Assembly (NCBI GenBank): GCA_021234155.1
Contig: JAJEKV010000105.1
Coordinates: forward strand, 1,147,884 to 1,211,883
Direction of reading: 5' to 3'
DNA length: 64,000 nucleotides
Origin: Isoetes taiwanensis
Lineage: Eukaryota > Streptophyta > Lycopodiopsida > Isoetales > Isoetaceae
This document shows, in pieces, positions 55,192 to 64,000 of this stretch. The position numbers were made by a program, and so were the translations under genes. Position 1 is the first letter of the stretch. Each line of letters opens with the position of its first letter. Under the pieces are notes generated by a model that worked only from the letters and a program-made list of their open reading frames with translations, did not search any database and was not told the origin of the DNA.

Positions 55192-56520
55192 ATGGCAGCA
55201 GATGAAGGAGGAATCGCTCAGAAAGGCGCTGCTTCTACGCTTTTAGTGCGGCATTTGCCCACAGCTCTTCCGGCGGATACCCTCAAGCGTCTTTTTTCCC
55301 ATTACGGTGCCTCCAATTTACGGCCCTGTGTAGCAGGTAGGCTTAAAAACTGTGCTTTTGTTGATTTTCCGGATGAAAGCTTGGCAGCAAGAGCACAAGC
55401 TCAATTGCATAGGCTCAAGTTCCTGGGCAAAATTCTTAGTGTGGAAAGAGCCAGGCCTCAGTTGCCCAAAGATTTAAATTTAGGGTTTAATCCTCCTCCA
55501 CCACCGTATCCACCTCCCAAAGAGGAGGCATCTTTGCCTCCTCATAGTATTGGATTGGAAAGTAAGGCAGAAATAAATGGCCCTAAAGGTGAACCTATTG
55601 CACCAGGACTTGGAGTTGATTATCCTTTTCCTCCCCATTTGGAATATTCATATCCACCACCGGATGGTAACATACTTACCAATATTGTTAACACCCTGAT
55701 CGCAGTACCCAGGTTCTATACACAGGTATTGCATTTGATGAATAAGATGAATTTACCAGCGCCTTTTCGCCCTGCATTGCCAGCTCTTCCACTTCCTTGT
55801 GCAGCTCCTGCATTGCCACCAGCACCAGGATCCTCACAGAAACGGCCAACAGATCAGTCAAGTAGTGAATCTGAGCTTGAATCTTCAGAAGATGAAGATG
55901 GAAAGAGTGAGGGCACTAGGAAAAGGCGGAAGATGGAGCCAGTCTTAGGGCCAGCTGCAGACAAAGGTGCATCTCATGAGGCTGCAGGCATAAAATCCAT
56001 TACAGCAAATATGAGTTCAGTAACATCAATAAAGAAAAAACAACCCATTTTGCAATTCAAAATAGCTACCAAGGTCATTCCTTCTGAAGATGTGCAGGAA
56101 ACAGCAAAAGATGAAAGCAATTCACATGCTGCAAAGGACATTAAGGATCAAAAGCTCGCTGCCACACGAGAGGAGCTGCTTTCAGGGAAAATGCCAGCTA
56201 TTGATATACTTGCCCAACCTATGTTCAAAAACTACTCACCTGGGCAACCATCACAAGTACTTTATATAAAGAACCTGGCCAAAGAGGTGGTTGTAGATGA
56301 TCTCTACCATATATTTGGCGCATTTTTTGCCAATGTAGACGATGCCCGTACCCAGCTGAATGTCAAGCTTATGCAGGAAGGCAGAATGAGGGGGCAAGCA
56401 TTTGTTACTTTTCCATCTGTAGAACAAGCAGAGGATGCTTTAGTTACTGTTCATGGTTTTTTGCTTAAATCAAAACCTATGATTGTACAGTTTGGAAGAA
56501 ATCCTTCTGCTGCAAAATAA
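55192..56520 (+). CDS. SNRNP65: U11/U12 snRNP 65-kDa protein, minor spliceosome (442 aa, intronless)
   Basis: The chosen start MAADEGG gives 442 residues, the usual plant size; an in-frame ATG lies further up at 55021. RRM1 spans about 16-88, with RNP2 LLVRHL (17-22) and RNP1 LKNCAFVDF (51-59). A proline-rich stretch (PPPPPYPPP) and an acidic serine block (SSESELESSEDEDG) followed by KRRK lie between the domains. RRM2 is about 355-434, with VLYIKNL and RMRGQAFVTF. This order matches RNPC3/U11/U12-65K, which binds U12 snRNA and bridges to the U11 snRNP during recognition of U12-type introns in the nucleus. The frame is complete with no stops. Relatives in flowering plants are spliced, as far as I recall, so the lack of introns is notable; no poly(A) tract or flanking duplication was seen. 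Confidence 0.88.
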   Translation: MAADEGGIAQKGAASTLLVRHLPTALPADTLKRLFSHYGASNLRPCVAGRLKNCAFVDFPDESLAARAQAQLHRLKFLGKILSVERARPQLPKDLNLGFNPPPPPYPPPKEEASLPPHSIGLESKAEINGPKGEPIAPGLGVDYPFPPHLEYSYPPPDGNILTNIVNTLIAVPRFYTQVLHLMNKMNLPAPFRPALPALPLPCAAPALPPAPGSSQKRPTDQSSSESELESSEDEDGKSEGTRKRRKMEPVLGPAADKGASHEAAGIKSITANMSSVTSIKKKQPILQFKIATKVIPSEDVQETAKDESNSHAAKDIKDQKLAATREELLSGKMPAIDILAQPMFKNYSPGQPSQVLYIKNLAKEVVVDDLYHIFGAFFANVDDARTQLNVKLMQEGRMRGQAFVTFPSVEQAEDALVTVHGFLLKSKPMIVQFGRNPSAAK

Positions 56521-56640
56521 ACAATTGACCATATGCATGATAAAGTATTCTGTGTGCTTTTATTCAGAGATTAGAAAATGCTCATATGCTCATTTTCTGA
56601 ACCATGATATGGTTTCCCTTGCCAAGTAGACAGTGGTATG

Positions 56641-56780
56641 GTCCACATATAATTTTTGGGTGGTTTTGGAGAAAGTATAGCTTAAGGTTGTATTTATTGG
56701 AGGACTGCAGTCCACATAAATTTTTTGGGTGGTTTTGGAGGAAGAATAATTTGAGGTTGTATTCCCTGGAGGACTGCAGG
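56641..56780. repeat. Two tandem copies of about 69 bp
   Basis: The unit from CCACATA through TTTGGGTGGTTTTGGAG and AGGTTGTATT to GGAGGACTGCAG is repeated once, just downstream of the U11/U12-65K gene. Confidence 0.85.
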
Positions 56781-57211
56781 AAAGCTGAGGAATGTTGTGT
56801 TTTAGACTGCACTGGCCTGGAACCCATGCCCCAACATGGTATGAGCTAATGATTATATGGTTAAGTATATATTTCCAGGTTGACGCTCTGTCATTCCTTT
56901 GTAAACACGTTGGGTCGGCATAAAATGGTCTCGGGGTCTAACATAATACATATCTATCACATACAGTATGCAAAGTGTATACACTATACACGCATCATCT
57001 CATCTTGGGTAGCTTTGGGATGAAAAGAGAGAAGAATTTCCTTTTTACGTTGGCATGGTAACATCCTGTTGTAGAAGCCATTTCTTTAAATGGGTAATTG
57101 ATGGATATCTTTTATCTTTTTCTTCTATTGATCCATCCAGCCCATGTGTCCGTCGTCTTAGTTCCTATGCTATGGTAAAACATTTGTTTTTGGGTGGTCC
57201 CGAAGGTAAGG

Positions 57212-57575
57212 GTCTGATCACATGAAGCTGTTGATAGGGATCATTTCCTGTTGACAAGAACCTGTCTTTGTGCTGGGTCACATTAATAGGGATCATTTCC
57301 TGTTGACAGGAACCTGTCTTTGTGCTGGGTCACATTAAGCTGTCGATAGGAGATGAACCGCAGAGTCATCTTCCTTCTTTCGCGCAGCAAGAGGTTTCAA
57401 AATTTGCGGTGCTAGATGAAAAATGCAAGCCACGTGTTGAAATCGAATGGATTCCTGTTGATAGGAGGTAGGAGCCCAGGGAAGGCTTCGTTCCTATCAT
57501 TTGGGTGCATGTGACCCTTCCGGTTTAGATGATTGACATGGATTTTTCCCTATCAACAGCTTCATGTGACCAGAC
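57212..57575. mobile_element. Foldback/MITE-like element with 29-bp inverted arms
   Basis: GTCTGATCACATGAAGCTG at 57212, continuing to 57240, is the inverse of 57547-57575 with a single mismatch. The interior has two tandem copies of a 52-bp unit (CATTTCCTGTTGACA and CTGTCTTTGTGCTGGGTCAC) at about 57235-57340. It has no coding content and is 364 bases long. The flanks were not resolved into a target duplication. Confidence 0.65.
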
Positions 57576-57784
57576 TCTAAACCATTCTCTAAACCCTTAT
57601 TAGTAATTGGGTCTAGTATAATTTGCTAATGTGCTAAATTGCTGTTGTTTGTTTGAGGATAGCATAGGTAGGGGGGAGTACGGAAATATTGATTCTATCC
57701 AAATTGAAAATGCTGAGCGATGGTGTCAGATCTAGTCGATGTAAGTTTGAATCAATGCAGAGTGACAATTTGGGAACGTTGTAT

Positions 57785-58235
57785 TTAAAGTCCGGGATGT
57801 GGTATATCCAGACTTTTTTAATGGTATATCCGGCCACCCGTTATCCGCCACTGTGCAGACCCGTTATCAAGCCCAGAACCAACTGTTGTGGGCCATTTTT
57901 TTTTATCGATTCGGCTTTATCTGAGCTCAAATCGCCTTCTTTCTTCATCACCTAGTGTTAAAGAGACAGGCAAAGCGATTAGAAGGGCTTTCGAAGCATT
58001 TGAAGGCACGACGCTATAAGAACGATTCCACCAAAAGTCTCAACCCCGCCGTGCAATTTCGCGCCTGGTTTTTGGTCAGAAATACCACTTTTTGGCCAGA
58101 TATATCATTTTTTGGCCGAATATACCATTTTTTTGCCCAGATATACAACTCGTTTTGGCCGGATATACCACCTTGGTAATAAGGGGTGGCCGGATATACC
58201 ACAAAAAAGGGCTGGATATACCACATCCCGGACTC
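57785..58235. repeat. Second patch of the TGGTATnTCnGGCC satellite
   Basis: At 57795-57840 TGGTATATCCAGAC and TGGTATATCCGGCC occur on the plus strand. At 58080-58235 the inverse (GGCCAGATATATCA, GGCCGGATATACCA) occurs about seven times. The core is the same as in the large array at 22450-23395. Confidence 0.75.
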
Positions 58236-58259
58236 TAAATATGGGTGTCCAACAATCTG

Positions 58260-59445
58260 GATTTCTTGAGAAGCTGTTGTTTTATAAGAGTTTGTATTAG
58301 ATTTGACGTATCAACCACCTCTAAAAGGTGTGTAAGGAGGGGCACACTCCTACCTGTGGCTGAACTACTGTTTTGACAACTTTCTATTTGGGAGTATTGA
58401 CTGAAGTTGAGGTGCTTGTCCATCATGATCGCACACTCTAGAGCATTCCACTATATGTGACAAGACTTACCAAATTTTAAAACCTTCTATTTTGGGAGTT
58501 GACCAATCCAACACCTTTTAAAGGAATCCTGCGGTGTAAGTTCAAATGGGTCATGCTTGAGGCCAAGAGTGACAATTGCACACAAATGGCATCTCTCTTA
58601 TTTATACTTTAAGTTGCTATTTTTACAACTTTATGTTTTGTAAGTATATGCAAAAGGTACTATTTTACCAAATTTCAACATGCTACCAACATATCATGAA
58701 TACGTTTGAGTGTATATAAAGCTACTGGTTTTTGCAACTTTCTATTTTTGAAGTGTGGACAGATCATGAGTGCGTATTCATGAAGTTCGCTATGCTCTAC
58801 TCTGGAGCGAACCTCGGTACATTACTTTACAACCTCAAAAAACTTCTGCCAAAAACTATGTTGCAGACTATAGATTAGCTACAAAATCTAAATCAATAAT
58901 TAAACAACTATCACTCAACACAACAATCTCACTGGAAGGTAACTGAATCTGTCATACATTCAAGATCTAAGCAAATAGTTAAATTGCATAACGGAAAGCT
59001 AATACATGATCACAGAGGATCCATTTACCATTTATAGCCCAATAAAACCTAATTGTCACTATTCACCTGCCTCATTTGGGCATGGTAGCTGACAAAGTAT
59101 AACTGATCAGAATAGGGAAGGATAAAATTGAGAACCGTTGGGAAAATCCTTCCAATTGATTCCAAGTAATGAACCTTATCTAGTTCTTGGCAATCCCTTA
59201 CGGCTATGCCTTTTGGACGATCAATGATGACTCATTCCAGCTTAGATCATTCAGTGACAACCCGTCTTGATCTCAACTGGATCTGGCTCTATCAGCTTGC
59301 CTTTTGCAAGGAGAAAATTTGTGACGCAATCCCTTTTAGAATTTTGGCTTGTTCCCTACACCACCTGAAACACATTTATGCCCATGCATATGGGGCGAGC
59401 CACGTGGAAGGGAAGGATATGTGTCCAATTCATGCAATACCTATA
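58260..59445. other. No gene seen
   Basis: AT-rich sequence without recognisable exons or elements; a plus-strand frame at 59206-59448 has no identifiable domain. Confidence 0.4.
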
Positions 59446-59449
59446 TAGA

Positions 59450-60830
59450 ATAGAATAGAATAGTTTTTTTAACGTCCACGGAGACCAATAGGTCATGGGA
59501 CCCATACAATGGGCTAGTACAATCATTACTACTAGGATTAAAAAACCCCTGCCTCGAAAGGTTTTCAAGGGAAAAACCTTTGCAGTAATGATGATACTAG
59601 ACAAGCTTAGATAATGACTACTGAGGGCTCAGTAATTGCAGACGCGTTTATCTAGAACCTCAAGTATGTATAATGCCAAGTCATGCATGCCAGATGGTGC
59701 TACCGAGAAGTTGTGGGGCGTGGAATGGAATGCTAAGGTCAAAAATGATTCCGGACTATCTCAAAAAAGGGTAACTTCGAGAAGAGTATGGCTTTCATCT
59801 TCAATAACACATAACCGCAAATGTGCACATAGTCTCCGCTTCGTGGCAATGCGGCGCCCCCATCTACCGTCTCAATCCATTAGACTGTGGGACCCGTGCG
59901 AATTGATGCAATAGCTACAAGCTTGTTCCTGGACAATGAAGCAAGCAAATAAGCTTGGGGCCTAGTGCCAAAGTGGGATTTATGTGTGTATGATAATGAC
60001 CAGTTTTTCACTTGGCCAAAGTAATCGTCCCATATCTTTTTGAGAAAAAGCGACCATTAAGATATTGTTGCAAAAGCTCAGGGATCGAATCGGCAAGCAT
60101 CGGTGCTCGTTGTTGCACAACCCAACCGCAAACCATGTAGTGCAATGCTCTTTTCCAACATCGCTTCAAACGCCGAGGAGATTCAGCCATGGCAAGTGCA
60201 AGAACAGGGATACCTAACATCATCCATGTGGTGCACCTTGCGATATAGTGGAGATGGCGCTTCATGGCGTAATGTTGAAGAGGCCAAAACCCATCTCTTG
60301 TAAAAGAATAGCATAGGGCACCGTTGTTTTAACTCCAAGGCTGTAAGTGAGAAAGGACTTTTTGCACCCGCCCAAGCTCTCCCAAGCACTAGCACTAATG
60401 GCAAAATTTCACACTTCCCGTAACCATACAAGAAAACAGGCTCTACCAAAGCCCAAACAAGTGGGCTTTCCGGTGGCCAATCATGAATTTCTCACAAAAC
60501 AATTGTTTTGCATTGCATAGAGTGCTCTCCATCCAAAGACCACCGGCTTGGTAATACAATCGCCCCAAAGTGTGTTCTTTATTCTACACCAAGATACTTG
60601 TAGCTATCTACAACTTCAACCCCTATCATAGTGCATAGGGGGAACATTGTGACGAGAAGATTGAACTACCAAAAGCTTGGTCTTTTGCAGATTAACACGC
60701 AGACCTGTGTTCTCACAGAAACTGTGCAGAGCATGTAAATGTTGCTGCATACTAGCAGCGGTATGTGCCAGAAACATATGTAAGCTAGAAAAAAAGGGAG
60801 AGAGAGTTAGACCATTATGCCTTTAGAGTA
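59450..60830 (-). mobile_element. LINE 3' fragment, minus strand
   Basis: On the minus strand the tail (TTCTA)n at 59448-59462 follows GGGTCCCATGACCTATTGG and TCTCCGTGGACGTTAAA. Upstream, near 60660-60760, CENTGLRVNLQKTKLLVV matches the reverse-transcriptase palm/thumb segment downstream of the YADD box. Broken frames continue between. The 5' half is missing. Confidence 0.75.
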
Positions 60831-60839
60831 CGCCAGTGG

Positions 60840-62270
60840 TGTGCCCTAGCTCACAAGTTAGATACTATCATGGTTTTTGGGTATTGAGTCTCAGGGCCTT
60901 TCCTAAGAAAAAGATTTACTGGCTGATTGGCAAGTTACATGCAAATAAACTAAGGATCCACTTCCGTCTGCCCTTCTCCAAAGTCCTATGAGAATAAGAT
61001 CAACCATAGATGCTGGAGGAAGATATTAAGCTTCCACAGCGCTCGTAACAGAACCCTTATTGCTACCTCAAGTAGCCCAGAGGCACATTGGCATTCACTT
61101 TAACATTCCATGAGCATAAATCTGGAACCCACTAGGAATAGAGAATCAATACCAATAGAACTAGATAGGGGTCCAATATTCAGGCTGAAGTTTCACAAAC
61201 TAGCAATCGGTCTCTTGACTGCTACAAGCACAGCCATATTTGTAAAAATATCTTGGACATGCTAGAAAAAAATATTTTGCTACTGCTCCTTTTGAAGATT
61301 TTGGAAAAAGGCAATATTGGTTATCTCTCACCACGTCATTCAGGATGTGTAATTTGTCTTCATTATGAGTTTGAGGAACAACTGCAACTAAGACATTGGA
61401 GGAAAACTGCTACACCATTGTAAGCAACTAATTTCCTGCTTTATACTGTATTTTAATATTCCACATGATCATGCTAACAAACTTTGTGTGCATATGGGCT
61501 GTAATTCCAACATTTGCCTTTTCATGCTACTTCGTGATTATTCTAGAAGCACAAGAAATTAAAGCACTGGCATTTATTATGAATCTCTGATGCAAGAATG
61601 TAAATATTTATTACTCATTTGGTTCAAACGAGACAAAAATGATTCTGTTTTTTTTTTTTTAATGGGATATTTCTTTGATGTAATGATGTATTGTGATGCT
61701 AGTGACACATTTGATGGATGGGGATCTACACTGGCAAAGGGTTCTGCAGTAGTGGGTTATGCTATTCAACAACTGAGTGATAACTTTGTCAAGTACTACT
61801 ACAAGTAATTACAAGGGAAGAAGCTCTGTGTATCTCTAACAGAAGGGATATCCGCGCCTAAGAGAAAAGCATTCGACACCTTAACGACCAGGATAGCAGC
61901 TGAAACACCTTCAACAAAAGAAGAGAGCTCAAGTCAATAGCCAGGCTATTCAAGGATAACAATACATCTAGGGCACAAACTTCTTCAATTGAAGTGTCAT
62001 GCTCCATAGATAGATATAAGTCTTTGTCATCCTTGGTAGCATAGCCATCAAGGAGGAGAGCCATGATGCCTTATTCACCATGAGATGCACAAGTATGGAT
62101 GGTCAAATGTTGGGTATTAGAAGTTGAAGAAGTGCTAGCAATCGACTACTTCCACAAGCTCCATAGGGGCAAAATGAGGTTCAAAATTGGAGGAACGTCA
62201 TCAAGTGGCACATTAAAGGACCATAAGACAGCAAGGCAGCATAACACCTTAGAAAGCAGCGATGTCCAAG
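60840..62270. other. No gene assigned
   Basis: A plus-strand frame at 61590-61808 contains VMMYCDASDTFDGWGSTL, faintly like an RNase H strand of a retroelement, but too weak to call. Nothing else is recognised. Confidence 0.3.
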
Positions 62271-62276
62271 CCATGA

Positions 62277-62820
62277 ATAGAATAGAATAGAATAAATATT
62301 TTAACGTCCACGGAGACCAATAGGTCATGGGACCCATACAATGGGCTAGTACAATTATTACTACTAGGATTAAAAAACCCCTGCCTCGAAAGGTTTTCAA
62401 GGGAAAAACCTTTGCAGTAATGATGATACTAGACAAGCGGAGATAATGACTACTGAGGGCTCAGTAATTGCAGACGTTTATCTCAAGTATGTATAATGCC
62501 AAGTCATGCACAGATGGTGCTCTGAGAAGTTGTGGAAGCGTGGAATGGAATGCTAAGGTCAAAAAATGATTCCGGACTATCTCAAAAGCAGGGCAACTCA
62601 GAAGAGTATGGCTTTCATCTTCAATAACCTGTAACTGGCAACAAGCACATAGTCTCGCTTCTCGCGGCAATTGCGGCCGCTCGAGGGGATCAAGGAATAG
62701 GATTGCAAGATCGCACATGGAGAAACAAATAGGCACATCGTCAATATACAGCAACTTGCATGCAACTCGGGGAACCCAAGAATCAAAGGTTCCAAGGCCA
62801 ATTAATGAAGAGAACAACTC
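62277..62820 (-). mobile_element. LINE 3' fragment, minus strand, close relative of the 59450 copy
   Basis: The (TTCTA)n tail at 62278-62295 and the following 130 bases are nearly identical to the copy at 59450. Further in, a frame on the minus strand reads LPREARLCACCQLQVIEDES and CPAFEIVRNHF, the C-terminal CxxC/IEDExH/CPxF motif of plant LINEs. The fragment ends near 62820. Confidence 0.8.
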
Positions 62821-62829
62821 TTTAGGAGT

Positions 62830-64000
62830 CTATAGCCAAAGGATTCGTACACCTCAAGGAGAACCTTCAACTAACTTCGAATTTGGTGGAGAGGGAAAAA
62901 CTATTGCACAAACAAGATTAGGAAATAGACCAGAATGCCAAAGCATGAACAGCCATTGCATTTTTTATAAAGTGTGAAGCAAAAGCGTATTGTGCCGTAA
63001 CCAACAACAGATATCAGAGAGCTCAAGCATATATTAACGAGCCTACCCAGAGTACGAGTTGACATATAAATAAAAGGATATAGATCTTCAACACCACTGC
63101 ACTAGGAGAAACATCGACAACAGTGCCATGGAATATGTGTACACCTCGAGGGGAGGCACATAGAAAGATTTAATAGCTTTAGTAGTACTTGTAATTGTGC
63201 AAGCTATAGACTTGCACATAAATTTTCCTTGCTAGTCTCTCCTTCCCATAGTGTAACAGATCAAAAGAAAGAGATGCTATTGCAATTCGAAGGGGTGAAG
63301 TGATCAACATTCTCGACATGATACCAATAAGAGGACTCGACATGCGAGGCGATAATAGAGTTGACACAACAATATCAGATCCAGAGACATTCTTTAGCCG
63401 CCAAGATGTAGAATTCGACATGGAAGATTTTTTTCAAAGGCACCACCTTCGAACTTTTGGGAAGGGACATAGAAGACTTCAAGTGGTCAACCATGTCATC
63501 AAAACCACCTTATACTTCCATCTTAGAATTCCCCTAAGGCAAATGTAACTCAAATATCTATTTACCTTATACCCGCAAACGCCTAAAACTTAGGTTGCTC
63601 ATGTGCCAATAAGAAGGTAAGAATATCTCCCAAAATAATTCCCTGCATGAGAATTTCTATGTTCTGCGAAAACTCAATCTTGACACTAGAACCCGCAAAC
63701 CCAACCAAATGGTATGGTTCTTTACTAACATAGCCTTAAACGACTTTTCTTTCAACATAAGAAATATTATAGAAAGTAAGTAATGGTTTATGCAGATTTA
63801 ATCAAATCACAATCTAGAGAGAAACCATGGCAGAATCCTTTTTCAAAAATAATGGTTTTAAATACATTCTAAAGGCATCATGAATTTCTTCAGGAATACC
63901 CTAAAGGCATCAAATTTCATAAAACTGTAAGGGCAACATTAGGGTTTCAAAGACAAAGGATTCTACAGCAAAAGTCTGGCTCGGGTTTCAGAATTTCATA
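62830..64000. other. No gene assigned
   Basis: A plus-strand frame at about 63294-63548 (DMIPIRGLDMRGDNRVDTTI) looks coding-like but is not recognised. The remainder is AT-rich to the window edge. Confidence 0.3.

Noticed and set aside
61590-61808. Retroelement RNase H from a DASD motif
   Set aside because: Only a single short similarity with no flanking reverse transcriptase or integrase motifs.

Overview
This window looks like nuclear DNA of a land plant with a large, transposon-rich genome. The reasons are three spliced or plant-type host genes (an ARFRP1-class small GTPase, a minor-spliceosome U11/U12-65K protein and a small organelle-targeted protein resembling NFD6), a canonical plant CACTA element, Ty3/gypsy and Ty1/copia debris, and LINEs that end in short A-rich microsatellite tails. 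I cannot fix the lineage. A non-flowering vascular plant would fit, but that is a guess. No bacterial operons, CRISPR arrays or clear rRNA/tRNA genes were seen.

Layout. 1-5800: short AGATTC-type repeats, a diverged tandem duplication and a decayed minus-strand LINE. 8300-15600: a probable DNA transposon with TGTACAT repeat clusters at both ends, a perfect palindrome in the middle, and two convergent decayed genes, one with a DDE-like SDGxxxQFK motif. 18600-19425: LINE 3' end. 22450-23400: degenerate TGGTATTTCTGGCC satellite. 23550-27900: a chimera of Ty3/gypsy pieces around a decayed, intron-bearing gene resembling ParB-methyltransferase fusions; the gypsy LTR carries a perfect heat-shock element. 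28000-32345: low-complexity and unassigned DNA.

32349-47694 is one CACTA element, defined by near-identical terminal inverted repeats and a TAT target duplication. It holds a broken TNP2-type transposase (minus strand), an apparently intact three-exon gene with a SET-like domain, a divergent plus-strand gene, a receptor-kinase fragment, a LINE, a copia/SINE insertion and a poly(A) retro-insertion with a 10-bp target duplication.

47695-56520 is the only host-gene island: ARFRP1-like (plus; 7 residues missing in the interswitch), NFD6-like (minus; two alternative 29-nt last exons) and an intronless U11/U12-65K gene (plus). 56600-64000 returns to tandem repeats, a foldback element, a second patch of the TGGTAT-GGCC satellite and two minus-strand LINE 3' fragments.

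The most promising leads are the SET-domain cargo of the CACTA element, the ParB/methyltransferase relic with its palindrome-studded introns, the heat-shock element in the LTR, and the TGTACAT element. Exon structures were worked out by hand from splice signals and reading-frame continuity; no database search was possible.
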